Shown: piece after piece, positions 26,590-35,296 of the stretch
Layout: each line of letters begins with the position of its first letter
How positions within the stretch are numbered: the first letter of the stretch is position 1
Assembly: GCA_012523035.1 (NCBI GenBank)
Contig: JAAYJH010000109.1
Coordinates: 1 to 60,320 of the forward strand
Length of the DNA: 60,320 nt
Source of the DNA: Fibrobacter sp.
GTDB lineage: Bacteria; Fibrobacterota; Fibrobacteria; Fibrobacterales; Fibrobacteraceae
Direction: 5' to 3'
The notes under the pieces: model-generated
Seen by the model: the letters and a program-made list of their open reading frames with translations, nothing else
Told to the model about the DNA's origin: nothing
The model's database searches: none
Translations under genes and position numbers: made by a program

Positions 26590-27908
26590 CGAGAAGTCCT
26601 TTTTAGAGAAGCACTAGTGACGCGGTTTCGACCTGCGGATTTTGAAGCGTACAGGGCTTTATCAGCTCGATTAAAAAGTTCTTTTGCATCTTCAAAAGGG
26701 AGCATTTCTGCAACACCAAAAGAACAAGTGATGCGTCGTTCGGCAATCAGTTTTGTTTTTTCGATAGACTCTCGAAGTTTTTCTGCAAGCACCTGTGCAT
26801 TTTGCAAAGGAGTATTTCCACAAAGGATGACAAATTCCTCACCACCCCATCTCACTAAGACATCGGTGTTTCTAATTTTACTTTGCACCAGTTTAGACAA
26901 ATTAACTAAAACTTCGTCTCCAACAGTGTGTCCATAAGTGTCATTGATTTCTTTAAAGTTATCAATATCCAAAATCACAAAAGAAACAGGGAGTCCTTGT
27001 TTATTGCGTCGTTCTTGCTCTCTGGTCAGCACACTAGAAAAGCCCGCTCGATTCAAACATCCAGTCAAGGGGTCTTCTTTACTTAATTTTTCAAAATCAT
27101 TTTTTTCAATTTCAAGAGCCTGTAAGTTTTTTTCGAGTTCTTCTCGTTTTCGTTTATTAAGGGCATGTTCTCGACTATATTCCAAAAACCGAATGATCAA
27201 GATAATCAAGAATGTAACAAACCATATAGCCACCAAAATAGAAGCGATTTTCACTTCGGAGATAATCTTGCCTTTAAAAGAAATCCCTCTGATTTCTAAA
27301 GTACCATATCCAAGCGGAGCAGAGGTGCCGGTCTGGATTTCTATCAAAGGAATATTAGACAAATCGACTCTAGCTCGGTGCACATTCACATTATGCTGGG
27401 CAACCCACCACCCTGCCACACGAAACTCTTCGGGAACAAAAACAGCAGGATACGATTCATCTAGTGGAAAATATTCCAGTTCGTTAAATTTTAGGGAAAC
27501 AGGATCTTCTATTTTAGAAATAGTACTATCAAAACCACGCAGATATAATCGAACAGAGCCCTCGCCCCTAGGTTTGACCCACAAAAAAATACTGTCATAA
27601 GTAGAAAAATCAATTCCTTTAGACTTACCATCTCCCAAATAAATTTGAATGCCGGCATAAGGATAGGGAGAACCTTCTTTAAGTTCGTAGTCCAAAATAA
27701 TAGAAGAATCGGTGCGTTGCATTTGAGTCACGGAACGACCACCATCCACAGAGTCCGATGTAGAAATTACATAAGGATAGTCTGCAAGACTCACATTGTA
27801 AATTTTATCCATCCCATTGTAATAAATCAAAACAGTCATCACTGTTCCGATCAGCAACAATAAGATTAAGATGTTCATTCTGAACAAGGCTAAAAATTTT
27901 TGCAACAT
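26586..27908 (-). CDS. Membrane-bound diguanylate cyclase with carbohydrate-binding-like sensor domain
   Basis: Synthesises c-di-GMP. Layout of the 440 residues: membrane helix 12-30, periplasmic domain 40-215, membrane helix 220-242, coiled coil 245-275, GGDEF domain from 277 with an intact active site GGEEF (355-359) and an inhibitory I-site RNTD (346-349) five residues upstream. The periplasmic part (FSTYDSIFLWVKPRGEGSVR) resembles the jelly-roll CBM11/CIA30-like domain of the lipoprotein at 24111, so it may sense a polysaccharide. First gene of the cluster; coupled by a 4-nt overlap to a small lipoprotein. Confidence 0.9.
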   Translation of the reverse strand: MLQKFLALFRMNILILLLLIGTVMTVLIYYNGMDKIYNVSLADYPYVISTSDSVDGGRSVTQMQRTDSSIILDYELKEGSPYPYAGIQIYLGDGKSKGIDFSTYDSIFLWVKPRGEGSVRLYLRGFDSTISKIEDPVSLKFNELEYFPLDESYPAVFVPEEFRVAGWWVAQHNVNVHRARVDLSNIPLIEIQTGTSAPLGYGTLEIRGISFKGKIISEVKIASILVAIWFVTFLIILIIRFLEYSREHALNKRKREELEKNLQALEIEKNDFEKLSKEDPLTGCLNRAGFSSVLTREQERRNKQGLPVSFVILDIDNFKEINDTYGHTVGDEVLVNLSKLVQSKIRNTDVLVRWGGEEFVILCGNTPLQNAQVLAEKLRESIEKTKLIAERRITCSFGVAEMLPFEDAKELFNRADKALYASKSAGRNRVTSASLKRTSR

Positions 27909-28005
27909 GGCTTGATTTTCTTTATTTTATTCATTAATACATTATAATGGTATATCTTAAAAATATACAAAAAAAAGAATAGTTTTACAAAATAGTCTAA
28001 AAAAA

Positions 28006-29061
28006 TTACCGACTAAGCCACTTTCCGAGGCGAGCTAGCGTGGGGCGGATTTGATTGGCGATGTTTTGATGCGAAAATAAATTAGGATGACCGTCCAAAG
28101 CCGTATTTTCTGTTTGAAGCACCATATGCGTCAAGTCCTTGAAGCCTTTAGCCTTCTGCATTTTCAGAACATTTTGCACTCTAGGTGTCAAAAGGTCTTG
28201 GGGGTACACTCGAGTGCTCAAAACTAAGAATTGAACACCAGGGTGTTGTTGCCGTAAAAAGTCCAAAAGTTCTATATAAGCGTCATCAAAAGTAGAATCG
28301 GGGGTGTGATTAAAATCACCTTGAAAATCGTTGATCCCCACAAAAATAACAATCACTTGGGGGTGCCATGAGTTAAAATCCCATGATGGGCTATGAAGTT
28401 TCAGAAGCGCCTGGCTTGGCAAGGTATGCATATACAAACTGCGAATATTCCAATCTGGATCATGATTTGCATAGTTTTGCACCAAACCCCTCCCACTATA
28501 AGCATTGATTTGAATATCTGCTTTAAGGGATTCTCCTAGCAAAAAAGCATAGCTTTTAGTTGTATTTGTTTTGCTAAAAACATCGCCATCGGTGGGGCTC
28601 AATGCTTCATTACCATAACCAACGGTAAAAGAGTCTCCTATAAATTCAATGCGTCTTGGTGACTTGGAGGTCCATTTTATAAAATGACCATCGTGACTTG
28701 TAGAGATAGAGTGTAATGCTACAAAATAGTCTAGACTTTCTGTTTTCTTAAACAAACGAAGGGTGTGCGTATTAGAGTCTAGGTTTTTGGCTAAAAGGTG
28801 CTTTTCTTTTTTATGAGTATAGAGCGAAGATTTTATACCATCAATTTCCACATACCAGCGGGCTTCGCCTTCTAGCTCAACCTCGATACTGGAACCTTTA
28901 AAAGAAACTTGAAAACCCGCTCCAGGTGCCGCTGTTTTTGCCTGCTCATCGACGACCAGCCATCGTCCAGAAAAAGAAATAAACTGTGAATCTTTTGGAG
29001 AAATACTGCTAGAAAAAGTAAGAGTGACACACATAAAATAAAATAGAAAAAAGAATTTCAT
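28006..29061 (-). CDS. Secreted SGNH esterase, carbohydrate esterase family 2-like
   Basis: Probable acetylxylan/acetyl-polysaccharide esterase. It has an N-terminal signal peptide (about 1-20), a beta-sandwich domain (25-130), and an SGNH hydrolase domain with GDS (Ser144), GIND (242-245) and a C-terminal DGH (Asp323, His325). The jelly-roll plus SGNH arrangement and WDFNSWHPQVIVIFVG motif are characteristic of CE2. It would remove acetyl groups from hemicellulose outside the cell or in the periplasm. Residues about 215-223 (SQALLKLH) are encoded by a copy of the dispersed repeat family, apparently an in-frame insertion into a surface loop. Confidence 0.88.
   Translation of the reverse strand: MKFFFLFYFMCVTLTFSSSISPKDSQFISFSGRWLVVDEQAKTAAPGAGFQVSFKGSSIEVELEGEARWYVEIDGIKSSLYTHKKEKHLLAKNLDSNTHTLRLFKKTESLDYFVALHSISTSHDGHFIKWTSKSPRRIEFIGDSFTVGYGNEALSPTDGDVFSKTNTTKSYAFLLGESLKADIQINAYSGRGLVQNYANHDPDWNIRSLYMHTLPSQALLKLHSPSWDFNSWHPQVIVIFVGINDFQGDFNHTPDSTFDDAYIELLDFLRQQHPGVQFLVLSTRVYPQDLLTPRVQNVLKMQKAKGFKDLTHMVLQTENTALDGHPNLFSHQNIANQIRPTLARLGKWLSR
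28395..28414 (+). repeat. Dispersed repeat copy e, inside the esterase gene
   Basis: Perfect GAAGTTTCAGAAGCGCCTGG core on the plus strand followed by CTT. The esterase gene runs on the minus strand, where the repeat is read in frame as SQALLKLH just before the WDFNSW motif. Confidence 0.9.
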
Positions 29062-29084
29062 GAAATATTAAAAATGTCAATCTA

Positions 29085-29663
29085 TTAAAAAGCAGGACTC
29101 ACAGGAACTTTAGCTTCGGATCTCAGATTTTTTTTAGAAGATTCTTTAGCTAAATTCCTTTGAGTGACAGAACCAATAGTATAGAAACGACCGTCTTTTT
29201 GGATAATGGCAGTATAAATATCAAGGGTTTTAATCCCAAACCATTCTTGATATATATTGTGTAAATTAGGCTTAATTGCAGTTTCTGTTAAGGAAGGATT
29301 TTTTGACGCTTTACCGTATTTTAGTGTAAAGTGGTTGGACATATAAGCAGCCGCTTCAAAAACTTTATTCAGTCGAGAATACTCCACTCGGCCGGTACGA
29401 ATTTCAAAAGCATAAAATTTTTCGTTTTGATTGAATAAAAAATCTACTTGGACGGGCAACTCTGCTAACATATATACGGGAATAATGACTCGCCTACTGG
29501 CAGAGCCCACTTGGTCGTATGGGTCATAGCCAAGCAGCATAATTTCTTCGATCACTTGATCACGGGAAGCTCCAAAGGGAATTCCTGCAAACTGCTCTAC
29601 CTCTTGGGCAAGAACAGTAATAGAAGAAAATAAAATTGTAATCATTAAAAGGAATGCTTTCAT
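29085..29663 (-). CDS. Secreted protein of unknown function
   Basis: A 192-residue protein with a Sec signal peptide ending near VLAQ. The start at 29663 is set by a strong GGGAGGAG site just upstream; the longer frame from 29741 is unsupported. The mature part (FAGIPFGASRDQVIEEIMLLGY) resembles small periplasmic proteins in which a substrate-like fold begins with PFGxSxDEV, but I cannot name a family. The gene is followed 23 nt later by the esterase gene on the same strand, and could be cotranscribed with it. Confidence 0.8.
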   Translation of the reverse strand: MKAFLLMITILFSSITVLAQEVEQFAGIPFGASRDQVIEEIMLLGYDPYDQVGSASRRVIIPVYMLAELPVQVDFLFNQNEKFYAFEIRTGRVEYSRLNKVFEAAAYMSNHFTLKYGKASKNPSLTETAIKPNLHNIYQEWFGIKTLDIYTAIIQKDGRFYTIGSVTQRNLAKESSKKNLRSEAKVPVSPAF

Positions 29664-29782
29664 GGCATTCTCCTCCCTAATACTCATCAAAATATAGTAA
29701 AAAAAAAGTAACATTGGGGGGCTAATGTTAAAAATATGCAAATAAAGTTATTTTCTCGAGACTGGATAACTATATTTAAGGT

Positions 29783-30859
29783 ATGTCAAGTATATACGGA
29801 AAAATTTTTAAAGTTTCAACATGGGGTGAATCCCATGGTAAAGCCATTGGTGCAGTTATAGATGGCTGTCCTTCTGGGATCCCTCTCACAGAAGAAATGA
29901 TTCAAAAATCTTTGGATCGCAGGCGACCCGGCCAAAATTTAATGGTGACCCCTAGAAAAGAGGCCGACAAAGTTTCAATCTTATCGGGTGTTTTTGAGGG
30001 AAAAACCACTGGAACCCCCATTTCTTTAATGATTCCAAATGAAGACCAAAGGAGTCATGATTACTCCGATATGATCAAATGGTATCGCCCGGGGCATGCT
30101 GATTTAACATACGATGGCAAATATGGCTTTAGAGATTATCATGGTGGTGGTCGTAGTTCCGCCAGAGAAACTGCAGCAAGGGTGGCTGCGGGGGCCATCG
30201 CTCGACAAATTTTAGAGCATTTATTCCAAACAGAAATTTTAGCATGGGTGACATCGGTGGGGGGTGAACCCAGTGACATCGATCCCGAAACAGTCACATA
30301 CGAAAGCATAGAAGCTTCTCCTGTGCGTTGTCCAGATCCAAAAGCCAGTCTTCGTTTTGAAGAAAAAATCAAAGAAGCTAAAGCAGATAGCGACAGTGTT
30401 GGAGCTTTAGTCACACTATTGGTGCGACGGCCACCTAAGTTTGTGGGGGAACCCGTATTTGAAAAAGTCGATGCTTTACTCGCTCAAGCCATGCTTTCTT
30501 TACCTGCTTGCAAAGGTTTTGAAATTGGGCTTGGATTCGAAGCTGCTAAAATGCGTGGTAGCAAGCACAACGACGAAATTTACTTTGAAAATGGAGTCTA
30601 TAGGACTCGCACTAATAATGCTGGTGGCACACTGGGGGGCATCACTAATGGAGAAGACATTTTGTGTCGCATGCCCTTTAAACCCACTTCTACTATTGGT
30701 CAAGAACAAAAAACAGCCGGTCGTGGTGGAGTCAACGGTATATTAAAAGCCAAAGGCCGTCATGACCCTTGTGTCGGAGTTCGGGCCCCTGTAATAGTAG
30801 AGAGCATGGCAGCACTAGTCTTAATCGATCTAGTGCTTCGTCAAAGGCGTTTTCTTTAG
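29783..30859 (+). CDS. aroC: Chorismate synthase
   Basis: Last step of the shikimate pathway, converting EPSP to chorismate with reduced FMN. Signatures: WGESHGKAIGAVIDGCPSG near the N-terminus, the central GGGRSSARETAARVAAGA segment, and near the C-terminus GRHDPCVGVRAPVIVE. The 358-residue length is usual. It has only a weak ribosome site (AAGG abutting the ATG). Its stop lies 3 nt from the stop of the convergent helicase gene, without an obvious terminator between them. Confidence 0.97.
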   Translation: MSSIYGKIFKVSTWGESHGKAIGAVIDGCPSGIPLTEEMIQKSLDRRRPGQNLMVTPRKEADKVSILSGVFEGKTTGTPISLMIPNEDQRSHDYSDMIKWYRPGHADLTYDGKYGFRDYHGGGRSSARETAARVAAGAIARQILEHLFQTEILAWVTSVGGEPSDIDPETVTYESIEASPVRCPDPKASLRFEEKIKEAKADSDSVGALVTLLVRRPPKFVGEPVFEKVDALLAQAMLSLPACKGFEIGLGFEAAKMRGSKHNDEIYFENGVYRTRTNNAGGTLGGITNGEDILCRMPFKPTSTIGQEQKTAGRGGVNGILKAKGRHDPCVGVRAPVIVESMAALVLIDLVLRQRRFL

Positions 30860-30862
30860 GAA

Positions 30863-32635
30863 TTAGTGTCGTCCAAAGCGACGCGTCCTTCTAAAAGGTT
30901 TACCACCACTGCGGTCTTTAAAAGACTTGCTTCTTTTGGCGAAGTTGCCTTTGGAGCTTGACTTTTGTGGTGGACCATCTTCTGTCATGAGTCGAAATTT
31001 AGAAGGAAAACTTCTAATTCGCATGTGCTCCAAAATATTTAAAATAGGTTCAGGGACTCCTTCGGGAAGTTCTACGGTACTAAACTTATCAAACAATTTT
31101 ATACGCCCAATCACAGAAGAGCTCATGTCGGTTTCGCCAGCAATGGCTCCAACAATATCTCTAGGAGAAACTTTGTGAGACCTGCCCACCCCTATATAAT
31201 ACCTTTCAAAACCAGCTTCTACACCATCTAGCCCATTTCTTTTTTCTCTAGGGCCCCGTTTTTTATCATTAAGACCAAAAGCTTCTAGGTTTTTGTAATC
31301 TTTTTCGACTTTAAGGGCTTTTTCTTCTTTTAAAAACACTGGTTTACTTTGTTGGGCCATAAAAGCAAGCGCAGCCGCCACATCCATAAGTGGAGTTTCT
31401 TTTTGCTTTAAAAAGTCTTCGACAAGCTCTTTAAAATCTTGTAGATCGCTTTGTAGATTTTGATTTATATCTTCGTAAAAAGCTTGGATTCGTTTTTGGT
31501 TGATTTGCTCTATACTGGGTAAATCCATGGACTTTATTTTTTGACGAGTCGCTTTTTCGATCATTTTGAGCAATCTTTGCTCTCTGGGGCTAATGAATAA
31601 AATAGCGTTTCCTGTGCGGCCTGCTCTCCCCGTACGGCCAATTCGGTGCACATAAGACTCCGTGTCGTAGGGGATATCGTAGTTAATAACATGTGTGATC
31701 CTATCCACATCTAAACCACGAGCTGCCACATCGGTGGCCACAATAATATCAATGTGCTTGGATTTTAGTCGCTGGATAGTCCGCTCTCGCATAGCCTGGG
31801 CCAAATCTCCGCTCAAGGGGGCTACACTGAATCCACGAGACTCCAAACGCTCAGAAAGGTCTGCAGTGGCTTGCTTGGTTCGCACAAAAATAAGCACACC
31901 ATCAAAAACTTCTGCCTCTAAAACTCGACAAAGTGCCTCTAATTTGTGAGTTGGTTTAATGCTTAAAAATCTTTGGCTAATATTTTCGACAGTGGTGGTT
32001 TTATTTTCTATGCAAGCTTCTTCGAATGCACCCAAATAATTTTTAATTATTTTTTTCACAGAAGTGGGCATGGTAGCACTAAACAAAGCTCGTTGGGCAG
32101 AGTCAGGAATTGCTTTTAAAATGGTTTCCACATCTTCCATAAAGCCCATATCCAACATTTCATCGGCTTCATCTAAAACAATCGCTTGGACTTTGGAAAG
32201 TCGAATAGAACCCCTATTGATATGATCTATCAAACGCCCTGGGGTGGCCACCACAATAGCCGCATCTCTTTTGAGGGCTCTGAGTTGAATAGAAATATCT
32301 TGGCCACCATAAACAGCGAGCACACTAGCGTTCTCTAGAAACTGGGCATAAGAGCGTATAGCTTCTGCCACTTGAATAGCGAGTTCTCGAGTGGGGGTAA
32401 GCACAAGCATTGCAGTAGAAGATTTAGAAGAAAAATCTATTTTAGAAAGCAAAGGCAAAGAAAAAGCAGCGGTTTTCCCTGTACCAGTTTGTGCGGTTCC
32501 AAGTAAGTTTTTACCTTCGAGTAAAATGGGGATAGCTTTCGCTTGAATAGCAGAAGCTTGCTCATAGCCAGCTTTAACAACTGCTTCGAGGATGGGCTTA
32601 GATAAACCTAAGTCACCAAAATTAGTATATGGCAT
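30863..32635 (-). CDS. deaD: DEAD-box RNA helicase (DeaD/CsdA-like)
   Basis: ATP-dependent RNA helicase for ribosome assembly or RNA turnover. Motifs in order: AQTGTGKT (I), PTRELA (Ia), DEADEMLDMGF (II), SATMP (III), then the second RecA domain with VATDVAARGLDV and HRIGRTGRAGRTG (VI). A C-terminal DbpA/CsdA-type RNA-binding domain (about 475-550, GVGRSHKVSPRDIVGAI) and a basic tail (RTRRFGRH) follow. At 590 residues it fits DeaD/CsdA. AAAGG lies 6 nt before the ATG, and a hairpin in the leader may mask it. Confidence 0.92.
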   Translation of the reverse strand: MPYTNFGDLGLSKPILEAVVKAGYEQASAIQAKAIPILLEGKNLLGTAQTGTGKTAAFSLPLLSKIDFSSKSSTAMLVLTPTRELAIQVAEAIRSYAQFLENASVLAVYGGQDISIQLRALKRDAAIVVATPGRLIDHINRGSIRLSKVQAIVLDEADEMLDMGFMEDVETILKAIPDSAQRALFSATMPTSVKKIIKNYLGAFEEACIENKTTTVENISQRFLSIKPTHKLEALCRVLEAEVFDGVLIFVRTKQATADLSERLESRGFSVAPLSGDLAQAMRERTIQRLKSKHIDIIVATDVAARGLDVDRITHVINYDIPYDTESYVHRIGRTGRAGRTGNAILFISPREQRLLKMIEKATRQKIKSMDLPSIEQINQKRIQAFYEDINQNLQSDLQDFKELVEDFLKQKETPLMDVAAALAFMAQQSKPVFLKEEKALKVEKDYKNLEAFGLNDKKRGPREKRNGLDGVEAGFERYYIGVGRSHKVSPRDIVGAIAGETDMSSSVIGRIKLFDKFSTVELPEGVPEPILNILEHMRIRSFPSKFRLMTEDGPPQKSSSKGNFAKRSKSFKDRSGGKPFRRTRRFGRH

Positions 32636-33132
32636 AAGTACCTTTGGGTCTTATCACTCGCATATACACAACCAAAGTTTTGTTTTGGTATAGAAAACAG
32701 CAAAAGCAGAAGAGTTCTTAGACCCCAATAAAAAAACTAAAAATTAAAAATCTTTAGCATCCAAATATAGAAAAACAAAAAAGATTCCAAAGACTAAGAA
32801 GAAATGAAAAATAATTTCAATAAAAAAAGAGCAAGATTTTTAAAAACTCATGAAAATTTAGAAAAACACAAATGCAGCAGAATTTTTGTAATGAAGTCTC
32901 ACACACGCCTGGTTTTTAAAACAAAAAGGCTTGCTATGCCCTTCAATATCTCTAAAATGCATTTTTTAAGCATCAACAATAAAAGTAAACTCTCTTAGCA
33001 AGAGATGGAATTATCCATTCAGCTCTGCAAGCCAAAGTTTTATTTCTTTTATTTTAAAGAGCATAAGAGAAGCGACGGGATGAATTTTCTATCGCTTTTG
33101 GTGCAAAATTTTATTAGATTTGGATTGCAATT
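32636..33132. other. Gap upstream of deaD and tRNA-Ser: no gene seen
   Basis: AT-rich. It contains the deaD leader with CTTTGG / CCAAAG (32642-32647 and 32672-32677), one dispersed repeat copy (32893-32912), and otherwise no convincing signal. A 64-codon frame at 32804-32998 runs through the repeat and lacks coding character. Confidence 0.6.
32893..32912 (+). repeat. Dispersed repeat copy f (CACACACG variant)
   Basis: GAAGTCTCACACACGCCTGG followed by TTTTTAAA. Identical core to copies g and i. Confidence 0.85.
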
Positions 33133-33219
33133 GGAGAGGTGCCAGAGTGGTCGATTGGGACGGTCTCGAAAACCGTAGTCTCTTCACTGGGACCGAGGGT
33201 TCGAATCCCTCCCTCTCCT
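33133..33219 (+). tRNA. tRNA-Ser(CGA)
   Basis: Acceptor stem GGAGAGG / CCTCTCC (33133-33139 and 33212-33218), anticodon stem ACGGT / ACCGT around loop CTCGAAA with anticodon CGA, a long class II variable arm, and T-arm GAGGG-TTCGAAT-CCCTC (33195-33211). It reads UCG codons. CCA is not encoded; the stem is followed directly by T residues, which may serve for termination. The discriminator would be T where bacterial tRNA-Ser usually has G. Confidence 0.96.
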
Positions 33220-33222
33220 TTT

Positions 33223-34002
33223 TTACTTAGAAGGCTCTAAAAACTCAAAGTTTCTATGAACACAACAGGGGCAATGAGGGTCTTTTTCAATAGGGATTTG
33301 TATCAAATGATTGTCCCACAAGTCCATTCGACTAAGTACACTGCTTTTAGTCTTGATTTGTCCATCTATAAAAAAGCGAATCATCTGAGAAACTTGCATG
33401 CCGGCACTCATCGAAACTGCTGGCCCCCAAATCCCGCCGTTGAGAGCCTCATTTTCTGGTTTTTCTGGAAAAGCACAACGAAGACAAGGTCCAGTATCAG
33501 TAGAAGTTAAGGGCAGCCAAACCGATGTTCCTCTTTGGATAGCGGTGTAAATCCAAGGCAGTTTGTGTTTCACTGCCACATCATTTAATAAAAAGCGTTC
33601 TTGGAGGCGGTCAGTCGCATCGATCACAGCATCTACGCCGTCTAACAAAGACTCGATATTAGAAGCATCCACAAAAAGCACTTTGGCTTCAATTTGAACA
33701 TGACGGTTGATTTTTTCTAATCGATTTTTGGCTGCTATTGCTTTTGGAGTAGCGTTTTTGGCATCTTCTTCACTGAATAAATGTTGTCTTTGCAAGTTAG
33801 ACCATTCCACCACATCTTTATCCACCAATCTCAAAAACTGAACCCCGGCCCTAGTGAGGTATTCGGCACAAGAACACCCTAAAGCCCCCGCCCCAAAAAT
33901 TAAAAATCTTAATTTAGAAATCACTTTTTGCCCATCTTTTTCAATAAAGGGCAGTTTCATTTGCCGTTCGTATCGATTTTTATCAATGCTTTCAAAATCC
34001 AT
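33223..34002 (-). CDS. ThiF/MoeB/HesA-family sulfur-carrier adenylyltransferase
   Basis: E1-like enzyme that adenylates the C-terminus of a small sulfur carrier (ThiS or MoaD). The 259-residue protein has the nucleotide motif GAGALG (37-42), the acidic residue of RLVDKDVVEWSNLQRQ, and two zinc-type cysteine pairs, CLRC and CPCC. The start at 34002 is set by AGGAG 6 nt upstream. No rhodanese domain, thiS, thiG or moaD is nearby, so thiamine and molybdopterin roles cannot be separated; thiC in this window slightly favours thiamine. Confidence 0.85.
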   Translation of the reverse strand: MDFESIDKNRYERQMKLPFIEKDGQKVISKLRFLIFGAGALGCSCAEYLTRAGVQFLRLVDKDVVEWSNLQRQHLFSEEDAKNATPKAIAAKNRLEKINRHVQIEAKVLFVDASNIESLLDGVDAVIDATDRLQERFLLNDVAVKHKLPWIYTAIQRGTSVWLPLTSTDTGPCLRCAFPEKPENEALNGGIWGPAVSMSAGMQVSQMIRFFIDGQIKTKSSVLSRMDLWDNHLIQIPIEKDPHCPCCVHRNFEFLEPSK

Positions 34003-34463
34003 TGGAACTCCTAAAAAGAGTCGGTTCAAACTCTATCCACAATATGCAAAACAAACAAAGTGTAGTCAAGGGTTTATTCTCTATTTTGAACTATGACTCT
34101 TTAGAGTTTTTCTTTGACCTTTGGCTCCTACGCTTTTAAAGGCTTTCTTTTAGTCTGTAGTTTTAAAGCCCATGTTTCGGTTTATTGGACAACACTTAAA
34201 CTTCTCTTTTGAACAGTTTTGGCGATGTGTTCTTATGAAAACAGCTAGAATTAAGGTCGTGGCTTTGCTGTATAGCTCTAAACCAGGCGTGTGTGAGACT
34301 TCAAAATATTTAAAATAGCTTCTTTTAAAGCAGTGAGTTTTAGTGGATTCAAGTGTAAAAGGGGGTAAAAACTGGAGTTCAATAAGGCCGTACGCATTAA
34401 AAAAACAAGATAAAAAACAAAGAAGGGAAGCTTTTTCAAGCATGAATATTCTAAATTAAAAAT
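34003..34463. other. Divergent gap between the ThiF-like gene and coaE: no gene seen
   Basis: Contains one dispersed repeat (34283-34302) and an imperfect inverted repeat GGCTTT / AAAGCC at 34141-34146 and 34165-34170. The frames present lack coding features. Promoters for both flanking genes must lie here but I cannot place them. Confidence 0.55.
34283..34302 (-). repeat. Dispersed repeat copy g (CACACACG variant)
   Basis: Minus strand GAAGTCTCACACACGCCTGG followed by TTTAG; lies in the divergent gap, 161 nt before coaE. Confidence 0.85.
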
Positions 34464-35057
34464 ATGATAAAAGTTGGCATCACAGGTTCTATAGGTTCGG
34501 GGAAAAGTGCGGTAGGTCGAATTTTGGTCGAAAATTCTTACCCGGTTTTAGATGCGGATCTATTGGTGCATCAGTTGTATGCAAGCCATATAGGGCTTAG
34601 AAATGCTATAGCCAATCGATTTGGTGCATCTTATCTGCTCCCCGAGGGCATCGATAGACCAGCCATGAAGGCCTTGATACTCAAAGACTCTCAAGCCCGC
34701 ACAGATTTAGAAAGCTTGGTTTATCCTATCTTAGAAGAGCACCAAAACAAATGGTTTCAAAAACAAAAAGACACACATAAAATTGCTTTTGTAGAAGCAG
34801 CTCTGCTTTATAAACTCCCAGATTTTGTGAAAACATTATCTGCAATATGGGTGGTGCAGGCTCCAGAGGAAATTCGCTTACAAAGATTGCAAATGAGAGG
34901 GCTTTCTAAAAGCGATGCTCTTTCTCTTATTAAGCTCCAAAAAAATCAAAAACCAGTCGAACACCCTCATATAGAGTGTATTCAGAATGATTTTTCTATA
35001 GAAATCTTAAAAAACAACATAGAAAATAAAATTAAAAACTTGATTTTTAAGCCCTAA
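34464..35057 (+). CDS. coaE: Dephospho-CoA kinase
   Basis: Phosphorylates dephospho-CoA, the last step of coenzyme A synthesis. The P-loop GSIGSGKS is at residues 8-15, followed by the DADLLVHQLY segment, and the LID-type region contains QRLQMRGLSKSDAL. The length of 197 residues is normal. Monocistronic; a weak GC-poor hairpin with a T-run follows around 35045-35070. Confidence 0.95.
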   Translation: MIKVGITGSIGSGKSAVGRILVENSYPVLDADLLVHQLYASHIGLRNAIANRFGASYLLPEGIDRPAMKALILKDSQARTDLESLVYPILEEHQNKWFQKQKDTHKIAFVEAALLYKLPDFVKTLSAIWVVQAPEEIRLQRLQMRGLSKSDALSLIKLQKNQKPVEHPHIECIQNDFSIEILKNNIENKIKNLIFKP

Positions 35058-35296
35058 AAGGCGTTTTTTTTGAAAAAGCAGAAAATGTTTAAAAACTCTA
35101 TTGTTTTTCATTGAAAAGGCACCTAGAAATTCTAAATTTATAGAAGTAAATATGATTCAATCTAAAAATCCATTTACGAAGTCTTTCAAAACGAGCCGGT
35201 TACAAGAGCTAGGTTATAGCTCTTTTTTATTTAAATGGCATTATTTATCCACTCAAACATTTTTTTGTATAAAAGTTTGTAAAAAACGAGGAAATC

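Noticed and set aside
32804-32998. 64-codon frame upstream of tRNA-Ser
   Set aside because: It crosses a dispersed repeat, has no ribosome site and a composition like the AT-rich gap.
34150-34443. 97-codon minus-strand frame between the ThiF-like gene and coaE
   Set aside because: It crosses a dispersed repeat and shows no protein features.
35042-35070. Terminator after coaE
   Set aside because: The T-run is good but the stem is only about 3 bp, so I did not list it.
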